6,482 nucleotides of DNA from Methanobacteriota archaeon (GCA_028679495.1 JAJRBK010000092.1:1-6482), one strand, 5' to 3'. Counted from the first letter of the stretch, positions 1-5,100 are shown. Made by a program: numbers and translations. Notes: generated by a model not told the origin, from the letters alone.

Positions 1-1
1 C

Positions 2-304
2 ACGCAGAACCCGCTTGCAGGGTTAGCGAGCGTCATCACTGCGCTCATCTTTTTCGTGTACTTCGTCCTGCTTGAGGGCGCATACGGCCAGACGGTGGGC
101 AAGATGGCGGTCAAGATCAAGGTGCTCCGAGAGGACGGTTCGAAGATCGACTACGCAGACGCGGCGGCGCGCAACATACTGCGGCCTATCGATCTGATCC
201 CCTACGTCATTCCGTATCTGCTCGGTGCGATCCTCATCTGGTCATCTGATAAGAGACAGCGGCTCGGCGACCGTGTCGCACACACTATTGTCGTAAAAGC
301 GTGA
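2..304 (+). CDS. RDD-family membrane protein, C-terminal part (5' end outside window)
   Basis: The reading frame is open from base 2 to a TGA at 302-304, so the start lies outside the window and about 100 residues are visible. It begins in a hydrophobic segment (LASVITALIFFVYFVLLEG), followed by the typical RDD core: GQTVGKMAVKIKV, then an Asp- and Arg-containing stretch (ADAAARNILRPIDLIPYVIPY), a second hydrophobic segment (LLGAILIW) and the end signature DKRQRLGDRVAHTIVV. The conserved GQT.GK and R.GD.A.T.VV elements are diagnostic of the family. RDD proteins are small integral membrane proteins with two or three helices, and their biochemical role is mostly unknown; some have been linked to ion or solute exchange. 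The following gene is on the opposite strand and points towards this one, so this gene is the last of its transcript. Confidence 0.82.
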   Translation, partial: TQNPLAGLASVITALIFFVYFVLLEGAYGQTVGKMAVKIKVLREDGSKIDYADAAARNILRPIDLIPYVIPYLLGAILIWSSDKRQRLGDRVAHTIVVKA

Positions 305-318
305 GGCACCTCTCATGC

Positions 319-348
319 TTTCTATTTTTTTGAACGCTTTTTGCGTTT
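319..348 (+). terminator. Probable T-rich terminator after the RDD gene
   Basis: Fifteen bases beyond the RDD stop there is a run of seven T (325-331). It is followed by a small hairpin (AACGC at 333-337 pairing with GCGTT at 343-347, loop of five T) and more T-rich sequence. Archaeal termination relies mainly on T-rich tracts, so this is a plausible transcript end. The hairpin itself is weak. Confidence 0.45.
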
Positions 349-389
349 GTTTGATGAACGGAGTTTTTAGTGGCGTTTTCTGAATAGGG

Positions 390-404
390 GGAGGCGACGC
401 CTCC
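390..404. repeat. Perfect 15-bp palindrome in the convergent intergenic region
   Basis: GGAGGCGACGCCTCC reads identically on both strands around the single central base at 397, with 7-bp G/C-rich arms. It lies between two convergent genes (RDD on plus, AHSA1-like on minus). It could be a transcript-end hairpin or a protein-binding dyad, although a one-base loop would force the RNA stem to open by a pair or two. The rest of the 305-515 gap shows nothing else convincing apart from a run of six A at 446-451, which reads as a T tract on the minus strand and may end the minus-strand transcript. Confidence 0.4.
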
Positions 405-515
405 ACTAGGCTCCGGCTTTCAGTGCCTTTTCTAACCACTTTTCCAAAAAACAAGGTAATGTTTTAACTAGCGGGTTAGGGGGTAGTAGCTCTACTGCAA
501 CTTAGCGCGCGACGT

Positions 516-914
516 TTACGGCACTCGGCCAAAATAAGCCGCTAGGTTGTCCCAATAAAATTCGACCCACCCGGCTTCAAGCTGTGGATACAGATCCTCA
601 GGAATATCGGCCTGTGTAAAATCTAATCTCGTTTCTTGACCTTGTGCCTGGAGCTCGAACGTCACCGTGGAATAATGACCTTCTGGCCAGTCAGCGGCTC
701 GCCATTTTTGCACGATTTTCTTGTCAGGGATCAGTTCGAGGGTCGTTCCAGAGGCCCAGCCGTCGAAGGCACTAAACTCCGCTCCGACTTCCCTACGTAT
801 AACCGCCGGTGAATGCGTAAACTCTGTGTGTCTCTCGGAATCCATTAGGGCCTCGTAGACCTCGTGCGGAGTTGCTTTAAGCAAAACTGATTGATGAAGG
901 GTTTTGGTCTTCAT
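516..914 (-). CDS. AHSA1/SRPBCC-domain protein
   Basis: A 132-residue protein consisting of a single SRPBCC (START-like) domain of the AHSA1 subgroup. The order of elements fits the family: an N-terminal strand (HQSVLLKATPHEVYEALMDSERHTEFT), the Gly-rich strand pair (GAEFSAFDGWASGTTLELIPDKKIVQKWR), the W.EGHYSTVTFEL strand, and a C-terminal helix (GWVEFYWDNLAAYF) that covers the hydrophobic cavity. These proteins are soluble and bind a hydrophobic ligand in that cavity; family members range from Hsp90 co-chaperone-like domains to stress or polyketide-binding proteins, so no substrate can be assigned. About 130 residues is full length for a stand-alone member. The ATG at 912-914 is preceded by GGAG a few bases upstream on the minus strand, which supports this start. 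No partner gene shares its strand here, so it appears to be transcribed alone. Confidence 0.85.
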   Translation of the reverse strand: MKTKTLHQSVLLKATPHEVYEALMDSERHTEFTHSPAVIRREVGAEFSAFDGWASGTTLELIPDKKIVQKWRAADWPEGHYSTVTFELQAQGQETRLDFTQADIPEDLYPQLEAGWVEFYWDNLAAYFGRVP

Positions 915-939
915 GGTCTCCGCGTTTGGAGTTCAAGAG

Positions 940-1212
940 ATGAAAGATTTTTGGCTTTACACCGAGCACCGTGATGATCTCTCTAGCTCTTTTGCTTGTC
1001 GAGCACGAAATAAGATGCACGGGTTTATCAAAGATCCAGATGCACTATCTAAGGCTCTCGAAGCCCTCGCATACCGCGAACGCGTTGTCCATTCACTTGT
1101 TTTAGCATTAGGGCGGATAAATGAGCAAATAAATCTGCCTTTTTCCGTAAACGGTACGTACGTTTATGGTGGTGGACAAAAGGAGAAACAATCCACCATG
1201 CTAAATGTATAG
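940..1212 (+). CDS. Doubtful small ORF of 90 residues, no recognised family
   Basis: An ATG at 940 has a GGAG at 928-931, eight bases upstream, and opens 90 codons ending in TAG at 1210-1212. The frame also extends upstream to 904, but that would overlap the AHSA1-like gene start. The middle of the translation looks protein-like, with a possible helix (DPDALSKALEALAYRERVVHSLVLAL). The last part (YVYGGGQKEKQS) is the translation of a repeat found twice more in the window in unrelated contexts, which suggests that the 3' end is formed by non-coding or inserted DNA. It might be a small real gene, a decayed gene whose end was replaced by the repeat, or a chance ORF in the leader between two divergent genes. 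No motif lets me assign a function. Confidence 0.3.
   Translation: MKDFWLYTEHRDDLSSSFACRARNKMHGFIKDPDALSKALEALAYRERVVHSLVLALGRINEQINLPFSVNGTYVYGGGQKEKQSTMLNV
1164..1192 (+). repeat. Dispersed direct repeat, copy 1
   Basis: A 29-base element reading TTATGGTGGTGGACAAAAGG followed by AGAAACAAT. Its core TGGACAAAAGGAGAAA (1173-1188) is identical over 16 bases to copy 2 at 2955-2970. The whole element matches copy 3 (3680-3711) apart from one A/G change and short insertions. In this copy GGTGGA (1171-1176) can pair with TCCACC (1192-1197) around a 15-base loop; that pairing is not conserved in the other copies. Confidence 0.7.
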
Positions 1213-1213
1213 C

Positions 1214-1224
1214 TTTTTTTATAC
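1214..1224 (+). promoter_or_regulatory. T tract / TATA-like element upstream of the hydrolase gene
   Basis: A run of seven T (1214-1220) leads into TTTTATAC (1217-1224), which resembles an archaeal TATA box. Transcription would start about 25 bases further on, near 1246, giving a leader of about 60 bases to the ATG at 1306. The same T tract could end any transcript of the small ORF at 940-1212. Both readings rest only on base composition and position. Confidence 0.3.
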
Positions 1225-1305
1225 TCCTGCATGTGCTCTCATACAATGCGAATCTGATCAAACGAGACTACTATTTCCTCGCTAGTTCAAGCAGTTTTGA
1301 TAAAG

Positions 1306-2205
1306 ATGCCGGGCAACACACATAATGTAGCTAAAACATACATAACTGGTTCAGTCGTATCTAAGGACGGCACCACGATTGGTTATCGACAGTTAGGCAG
1401 CGGTCAGGGCATTATTCTCCTGCACGGCGGCGCGAATGCCTCGCAGAACTATTCGAAGCTCGGCGCTGCACTGTCTGATACGTTCACCGTCTACGTTCCA
1501 GATCGCCGTGGCAGGGGTTTGAGCGGGCCCTTCGGCAATGACTACGGCATGCACAAAGAGGTCGAAGACGTGGACGCGCTCATCAAGAAAACCGATGCGC
1601 ATTATATATTCGGGTTGAGCACAGGCGCTCTTATCGCTCTCAAAGCTGCGCTTGAGCTTCCGTCAATCCACAAAGCCGCTCTATACGAGCTACCCCTTGA
1701 CGTTGATAACTCGATACTCACAATGTTGTCGTCCTTTATGCCCCGGTTTGACCGGGAGATCGCCGAGGGTAAGGTGGCAGAGGCGATGGTCACCCTTTTA
1801 AAAGATTTTGGAGGCGTTTTTTTGCCCGGATACCTTCAACCGTTGGTAGCTATCACGCCGCGCTTTGTGTTGGTGCGCTTGTTCACCGGGCTTTTGCGTC
1901 GTGACGCCGAACACGTCAAGGGCGACGATGTGCCGATTCGAGCCCTCATTCCTACCTTTCACTTTGATTATCAGCTCGTCGTTGAAATGAGCGGGACGCT
2001 TGAAACCTTCAAGACGGTGTGCGCACACGTGTTGTTACTCGGCGGCAGCGCAAGCCCTTCCTTTTTGAAGCACACGCTCGACGCCTTGAACAGTGTCCTG
2101 CCAAACGTAGAGCGCGTTGAATTACCGGGTCTCGGCCATGGCGCGGCACTCGACGGAGGCAAGCCAAAACGTGTCGCGCAGGAGTTGCGGAGCTTTTTCC
2201 TATAA
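1306..2205 (+). CDS. Alpha/beta-fold hydrolase
   Basis: A 299-residue cytoplasmic enzyme of the alpha/beta hydrolase superfamily. Visible elements are the oxyanion-hole strand LLHGG (residues 38-42), the DRRGRGLSG turn (66-74), the nucleophile elbow GLSTG with Ser105 as the catalytic serine, and a late GLGHG with His278 as the probable catalytic base. The length is normal for a single-domain hydrolase with a helical cap, which here spans about 130-220. The usual acidic residue after the late strand is not obvious, because that loop reads LLLGGSASPSF; the acid may come from another position. The substrate (ester, lactone, amide or epoxide) cannot be told. The frame is also open from a TTG at 1297, but the ATG at 1306 is the better start. 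No clear Shine-Dalgarno motif precedes either. The DUF998 gene follows after 35 bases on the same strand, so the two are probably co-transcribed. Confidence 0.9.
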   Translation: MPGNTHNVAKTYITGSVVSKDGTTIGYRQLGSGQGIILLHGGANASQNYSKLGAALSDTFTVYVPDRRGRGLSGPFGNDYGMHKEVEDVDALIKKTDAHYIFGLSTGALIALKAALELPSIHKAALYELPLDVDNSILTMLSSFMPRFDREIAEGKVAEAMVTLLKDFGGVFLPGYLQPLVAITPRFVLVRLFTGLLRRDAEHVKGDDVPIRALIPTFHFDYQLVVEMSGTLETFKTVCAHVLLLGGSASPSFLKHTLDALNSVLPNVERVELPGLGHGAALDGGKPKRVAQELRSFFL

Positions 2206-2240
2206 TATGAAATTTGTTGCACCAACGGAGAGAATATGAC

Positions 2241-2882
2241 ATGACTGTTAAGATCGAGACGCGTACACGAGCGCACAACAAGCAGCGACTCTTCGCTTTT
2301 TGTGGCATCGTTGCGCCGATACTCTTCACGCTCGTGGTGGTAGGCGCGAGTCTTCTCCGGCCGGGCTATAGCCAGACTCACAATTTTATCAGTGACCTCG
2401 GCGTCGGCCCCTATGCGATGATCCAGAACGCCAACTTCGTTGTTTTTGGTCTTCTATCGATCGGTTTCGCGCTGGGACTTCGAGGCGGGTTGCCGGCTCC
2501 TCACGGGAGGGCCCTGAAGGCGGGCATAGGGCTGGTCATACTGTTCGGTGTCGCGATGATGTTTGCCGGGATATTTCCTGAAGATTATCTGTCGGGAGGC
2601 CCGCATACCCAGGCAAGTTCCATAGCATTTCTCTCAATCATCGCAGCCCAGCTGCTCATCTGGCAAGGATTGCGAAGCGAAGATACCGCAGTCTGGGGCA
2701 GCTATCGAACGTATTCACTCATAAGCGGCCTGTTGTCACTCATTTTGGTGTGGTTCTCTTCGAGCACTGACTACCCAGGCGCCGCTCAGCGGATCTTCCT
2801 TGCGGTGCCGTGGCTCTGGATTGAGGTGACCGGACTCAAGCTCTTTTTCTTGACTGAAAGGACGCAACCAATCCGCGTTTGA
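2241..2882 (+). CDS. DUF998-family integral membrane protein
   Basis: A 213-residue polytopic membrane protein of the DUF998 family. About six hydrophobic segments are visible, roughly at residues 17-40, 62-82, 93-112, 126-145, 158-176 and 185-207. The first loop carries the family-typical HNFISDLGVG, and the loop after segment 3 has FPEDYLSGGPH, the region where DUF998 proteins keep conserved acidic and histidine residues. Its function is not known; I can say only that it sits in the cytoplasmic membrane. A longer frame starts at a TTG at 2214, but the ATG at 2241 follows CGGAGAG (2226-2232) at normal spacing and is the better start. It lies 35 bases behind the alpha/beta hydrolase gene. A TATAATA at 2201-2207, overlapping the hydrolase stop, could give it an extra promoter of its own. 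Confidence 0.85.
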   Translation: MTVKIETRTRAHNKQRLFAFCGIVAPILFTLVVVGASLLRPGYSQTHNFISDLGVGPYAMIQNANFVVFGLLSIGFALGLRGGLPAPHGRALKAGIGLVILFGVAMMFAGIFPEDYLSGGPHTQASSIAFLSIIAAQLLIWQGLRSEDTAVWGSYRTYSLISGLLSLILVWFSSSTDYPGAAQRIFLAVPWLWIEVTGLKLFFLTERTQPIRV

Positions 2883-2944
2883 TCGTTAGCGGCGCGATCG
2901 TGATACGCAAAGGTGCATTATCAGTGTACCGCCATAAAGGATCG

Positions 2945-2970
2945 GTTTTGGTCTTGGACAAAAGGAGAAA
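2945..2970 (+). repeat. Dispersed direct repeat, copy 2
   Basis: The 16-base core TGGACAAAAGGAGAAA (2955-2970) is identical to copy 1, and the preceding GTTTTGGTCT matches the 5' part of copy 1 with one gap and two changes. It lies in the gap between the ends of the DUF998 gene (plus) and the flavodoxin gene (minus). The rest of this 111-base gap shows only a weak GATCG/CGATC inverted pair at 2881-2899. Confidence 0.65.
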
Positions 2971-2979
2971 AAAAAGAAG
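2960..2979 (-). terminator. T-rich tract ending the flavodoxin transcript
   Basis: On the minus strand, about 15 bases beyond the flavodoxin stop, the sequence is a pyrimidine tract with eight T (A run at 2968-2975 on the plus strand) followed by TCTCC and TTTT. This is a good archaeal-type termination signal. It overlaps dispersed repeat copy 2, so the repeat's A-rich part may serve as the terminator. Confidence 0.45.
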
Positions 2980-2993
2980 TGGGGGCGTTGGCG

Positions 2994-3587
2994 CTATCCT
3001 TCCGTCTTAACCAACTGAGCGAAGTGTTCAGCAAACGCTCGGATCTGATCCCAATCCCGCAAATCGTTACGCGCTTCTTCCGTAAGGGTGACGCCATCTT
3101 TGGACATCTGTTTCGCCCCCATTGAAAGCATCCGCTTGTCAAGGAATCCCATCGGCGCCGACGATGAAAGGTCGTACACCCCTCCAAAGGCGTCGTATAT
3201 ATCCACCGCGCCGGAGATGCTGACGTCGTCAAGGATCTTCGTGACGTACCTCTGCCGCGCCTCATCGTGTTTGCCAGGAGTTGATGCCAGCCCACAGCTC
3301 ACGAACACTCCCACGACGAGTCCCTTCGACTTCAACGTCTTGATCTCGTCGGCGTGCGTCTGCAGAAACTTCGTGGCCTGACGCGTCCACCGGGCCATCT
3401 TGATCCCCGAGCCGATGAGGAGGCCATCGAACGATGTCAAGGCGGGCCATTGCTTCTGCTTTGTCTGCTCTAGGTCGAGCACCTGCGGTTCCAGCCCCTC
3501 TTTTTTGAGGGTCTCTGCCATCGCGCGGGCGATCTCTGCTGTACTGCCGTACCGGCTTCCATAGGCGATTAATATTTGTTTTGGCAC
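2994..3587 (-). CDS. Flavodoxin-domain protein (HemG / Flavodoxin_5-like)
   Basis: A 197-residue cytoplasmic protein with a flavodoxin fold that should bind FMN and act in electron transfer or quinone/porphyrinogen-type redox reactions. The N-terminal strand and phosphate-binding loop read ILIAYGSRYGSTAEIA (residues 5-20; FMN phosphate loop about 10-16). This is followed by the strand FDGLLIGSGIKMARW (54-68), the strand GLVVGVFVSCGLAS (about 88-101) and the FGGVYD segment expected near the flavin ring. The spacing resembles the HemG-like flavodoxin subgroup more than short electron-carrier flavodoxins. True protoporphyrinogen oxidase activity cannot be claimed, since many archaeal members are unassigned. 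The start is a GTG at 3585-3587, preceded on the minus strand by GGTGAG at close spacing. It is monocistronic: the neighbouring plus-strand gene on the right is divergent and the one on the left is convergent. Confidence 0.87.
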   Translation of the reverse strand: MPKQILIAYGSRYGSTAEIARAMAETLKKEGLEPQVLDLEQTKQKQWPALTSFDGLLIGSGIKMARWTRQATKFLQTHADEIKTLKSKGLVVGVFVSCGLASTPGKHDEARQRYVTKILDDVSISGAVDIYDAFGGVYDLSSSAPMGFLDKRMLSMGAKQMSKDGVTLTEEARNDLRDWDQIRAFAEHFAQLVKTEG

Positions 3588-3602
3588 GTTCTCACCGTTT
3601 TT

Positions 3603-3632
3603 TGTTCGCGCTCTGTTGCTGCGTCGCGAACA
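3603..3632. promoter_or_regulatory. 8-bp inverted repeat upstream of the flavodoxin gene
   Basis: TGTTCGCG (3603-3610) and CGCGAACA (3625-3632) are perfect inverted copies separated by 14 bases. The nearer arm is 15 bases upstream of the flavodoxin start codon. The arm-to-arm centre distance of 22 bp is two helical turns, as expected for a dimeric repressor. Alternatively it folds as a hairpin in the 5' leader of the flavodoxin mRNA. No regulator can be named. Confidence 0.45.
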
Positions 3633-3679
3633 TCTCTTCTAGCTACTTCCTACGACGGGGTTGATCTTTAATGGAACTG

Positions 3680-3711
3680 TTATGGTGGTGGGCAAAAGGA
3701 GGAAACAAAAT
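3680..3711 (+). repeat. Dispersed direct repeat, copy 3
   Basis: The element reads TTATGGTGGTGGGCAAAAGG then AGGAAACAAAAT. It matches copy 1 over its full length apart from GGA/GGG and short insertions (an extra G and two A). It lies in the gap between the divergent flavodoxin and RHH genes, about 90 bases from the flavodoxin start. Confidence 0.65.
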
Positions 3712-3760
3712 CTATCCCGTATTAACGGACACAACTTTATGACGTTTTAGAACGTGAAAA

Positions 3761-3796
3761 GTGCATAAGTAAGAAATGTGCGCACGAAGTATGCAC
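3761..3796. repeat. Inverted GTGCAT...ATGCAC pair, distal unit of the array
   Basis: GTGCATAAG (3761-3769) faces TATGCAC (3790-3796), giving an outer length of exactly 36 bp. Between them lies the palindrome GTGCGCAC (3778-3785). The same 36-bp geometry recurs 104 bp downstream, next to the RHH gene. The GTCATAAGT at 3797-3805 is a further degenerate copy of the first arm. This looks like a protein-binding array; the RHH-domain protein encoded just downstream is the obvious candidate binder. Confidence 0.6.
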
Positions 3797-3864
3797 GTCA
3801 TAAGTACACTACGAAATAGCCTACTCGAACGTATTTAACAGCTTACAGTAGCTTCATGTAGGAT

Positions 3865-3932
3865 GTGCATAAAAAGTGCGTTTTTAGTCAAATTATGCAC
3901 GTTTACAATTATAGCATGCACGAATTATGCAC
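3865..3932. repeat. TTATGCAC array next to the RHH gene: inverted 36-bp pair plus two direct copies
   Basis: GTGCATAA (3865-3872) and TTATGCAC (3893-3900) form a perfect 8-bp inverted pair, 36 bp end to end with 20 bp between. Two further forward copies follow: ATGCAC at 3916-3921 and TTATGCAC at 3925-3932. Forward copies begin at 3895, 3916 and 3927, spacings of 21 and 11 bp that keep them near the same helix face. The flanks share A/T-rich context, giving a consensus near ATTATGCACGTTTA. The last copy overlaps the likely promoter and lies 19 bases before the RHH start codon, so binding here should repress transcription. Confidence 0.65.
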
Positions 3933-3951
3933 TTTATAATACGAGGTAGAT
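3902..3951 (+). promoter_or_regulatory. Promoter and ribosome binding site of the RHH/coiled-coil operon
   Basis: Two TATA-like elements are visible: TACAATTATA (3905-3914), at a suitable distance for a short leader, and TTTATAAT (3933-3940), only 11 bases from the start codon and so too close unless transcription starts inside the gene. A GAGGT (3943-3947) four bases before the ATG serves as Shine-Dalgarno. The TGCAC repeats interleave with both TATA elements. The rest of the 364-base gap from 3588 holds the flavodoxin dyad, repeat copy 3 and the distal repeat pair; 3806-3864 shows nothing recognisable. Confidence 0.4.
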
Positions 3952-4620
3952 ATGGCACGCTTCAATATTACCTTGTCAGATGCTCTGAAAGACCTGCTTA
4001 AAGCGGAGGCAGAGCAGCTTAACGTTAAGCCCTCGAGCTTGATTGCTCAAAGCTTAAAGGAGCACTTTCAAGGCACTTCTAAAGCTGAATATGAGGCAGA
4101 GCTGCAAAAATGTAAAGACGAGAACGCTATACTGTGGCATAAGATAGATCAATTCAAGAACGATACGGCAGAAAATGCAGCTGCACACGACATAGTTGTC
4201 AAAGAGCTACAGGCCGAACTTGAAACGGTCAAAACACGCACAGATAACCTCGAGCAGGGTATAGTTGATAAAGATGATAAGATACAGCTGCTGGAGCAGG
4301 ACCTGACTGCTGCACTAGGCACTGTAGAAGCGCTGGAGCAAGGAGCACAGGAGCTTGTTAAACAGACAGAGCAGGAACGAGCTTCTAAAGAGACTGTTAC
4401 TACCGGCCTACAGCACGAGCGAGAGCTATTACAATCCCAGCTGCAAGCGATGCAGCGGGAGTTGCAACTAGAACGCGACCATAATCTTGAACTGAGGAAT
4501 GACAAAGAGCAGCTACAAAAACAGCTTGAGCTTGTGACCTTGAGGCTGCCTGCCCCTAAGGAAGGCCTTTTAAGCCGTATCTTTGGTACGAAAAAGAAAG
4601 ACAAAGAGCAGAAGGGCTAA
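3952..4620 (+). CDS. Ribbon-helix-helix DNA-binding protein with long coiled coil and amphipathic C-terminal tail
   Basis: A 222-residue protein with three visible parts. Residues 1-41 fit a ribbon-helix-helix (MetJ/Arc/CopG-type) domain: strand ARFNITLS, in which Arg3, Asn5 and Thr7 would face DNA, helix A DALKDLLKAEAEQLN, turn VKPSS and helix B LIAQSLKEHF. Residues about 45-195 are almost free of Pro and Gly, rich in E, K, Q and L, and read as a continuous coiled coil. After a PAPKE break, the tail GLLSRIFG (205-212) plus KKKDKEQKG is amphipathic and basic, much like the membrane-targeting tail of MinD proteins. RHH domains act as dimers, so the coiled coil should be parallel and extend away from the DNA. 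The ATG has GAGGT four bases upstream. The TGCAC array upstream is the likely target. Role inferred only: operon autorepressor, centromere-binding partition protein or origin anchor. No named family is recognised beyond the RHH domain. Confidence 0.8.
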   Translation: MARFNITLSDALKDLLKAEAEQLNVKPSSLIAQSLKEHFQGTSKAEYEAELQKCKDENAILWHKIDQFKNDTAENAAAHDIVVKELQAELETVKTRTDNLEQGIVDKDDKIQLLEQDLTAALGTVEALEQGAQELVKQTEQERASKETVTTGLQHERELLQSQLQAMQRELQLERDHNLELRNDKEQLQKQLELVTLRLPAPKEGLLSRIFGTKKKDKEQKG

Positions 4621-4623
4621 AGC

Positions 4624-4833
4624 GTGGCAAAAAAGATACCAAACGAAGTTGAGCAGCTGATTGAAGCAAAGATCACTGAAGCGCTTAGAGAGTACACTAC
4701 TGAACATGTTGCTGACCTCAAGGTAATGCAAGAGGGATTTGAGCTAATACAGAAAGAGGTTGAAGACTTACGTGAGCGTCTTAATACCCTTGCTGAACGT
4801 CTTACACAACATTTGGAGGCAGAGGGGCAATAG
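4624..4833 (+). CDS. Small coiled-coil protein, second gene of the RHH operon
   Basis: A 69-residue, highly charged, helical protein with no cysteine and no membrane segment. From Phe39 onward hydrophobic residues follow a heptad-like 3-4 spacing (Phe39, Ile42, Val46, Leu49, Leu53, Leu56, Leu60, Leu64), a clear coiled-coil zipper. The N-terminal half is also helical (EVEQLIEAKITEALREY). It starts with GTG at 4624, three bases after the stop of the RHH gene, and uses the purine-rich AGAAGGG (4610-4616) inside that gene as ribosome binding site, so the two genes are translated together. The simplest inference is that it binds the coiled coil of its neighbour or forms its own oligomer. I do not recognise a family. 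Confidence 0.7.
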   Translation: MAKKIPNEVEQLIEAKITEALREYTTEHVADLKVMQEGFELIQKEVEDLRERLNTLAERLTQHLEAEGQ

Positions 4834-4967
4834 TCTAAATTGAGGCCAAGAACGGCTTATGTAGGGTTCGACTTGTAAGATGGTCAGATAGCCGTCACTA
4901 AAACCTCCCTTACTTAAGCTGTTTTGAATATAGTTGCGTGCTAACATCGTAAATCTGCTAATAAAAT

Positions 4968-4997
4968 CCCTCCCACCCCTTCGTTTTATGTGGAGAT
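4968..4997 (-). promoter_or_regulatory. Origin recognition box, left copy
   Basis: Read on the minus strand, this is ATCTCCACATAAAACG then AAGGGGTGGGAGGG. It matches the right copy at 27 of 30 positions, with the first 16 identical. The layout (CCAC-type half dyad, AAACG centre, run of G) follows known archaeal ORBs, in which the winged-helix domain of Orc1/Cdc6 reads the centre and the AAA+ domain contacts the G string. Confidence 0.8.
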
Positions 4998-5040
4998 TAT
5001 CACGTTGCAGAAGGTCCTTAGGCAAGTTAGACTCAAAAGA

Positions 5041-5100
5041 CCAAGATAATTCATTTTTATAAAAATATTAAATATAAAAAATACAAATCAATAGATTTAA
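5041..5100. other. AT-rich duplex-unwinding element
   Basis: Only 7 of these 60 bases are G or C, and 5051-5082 has only one. It lies between the two inverted ORBs, slightly nearer the left one. Such a segment is where melting and MCM loading are expected to start. Confidence 0.65.

Noticed and set aside
1971..2381. Minus-strand ORFs across the hydrolase/DUF998 junction
   Set aside because: They lie opposite two well-supported genes and have biased, low-complexity translations with no family resemblance.
2913..3381. Plus-strand ORFs opposite the flavodoxin gene
   Set aside because: The minus-strand frame carries a clear flavodoxin domain; these are antisense shadows.
3761..3932. CRISPR array as explanation for the repeats upstream of the RHH gene
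   Set aside because: The repeat unit is only 6-8 bp, occurs in both orientations and has no uniform spacers or cas genes nearby.
3932..3940. TATAAT as a bacterial -10 box before the RHH gene
   Set aside because: The Orc1/Cdc6 gene and ORBs mark this as archaeal DNA, and no -35 element lies at 16-18 bp; it may serve only as a TATA element.
4149..4604. Long minus-strand ORF rich in Ser and Cys opposite the coiled-coil gene
   Set aside because: Its Ser/Cys/Leu-only composition is the typical mirror of an E/K/Q-rich coiled coil on the other strand; the plus-strand gene has a start signal and a recognisable domain.
4850..4900. tRNA-like stretch with GGGTTCGA (T-arm-like) and an ACGGCT/AGCCGT inverted pair
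   Set aside because: The bases flanking GGGTTCGA do not pair as a T arm and no acceptor, D or anticodon arms can be drawn, so it is not a tRNA.
4768..5025. Minus-strand ORF of 85 codons running through the left ORB
   Set aside because: It crosses the end of the coiled-coil gene and the origin element, has no start signal seen and no family likeness.
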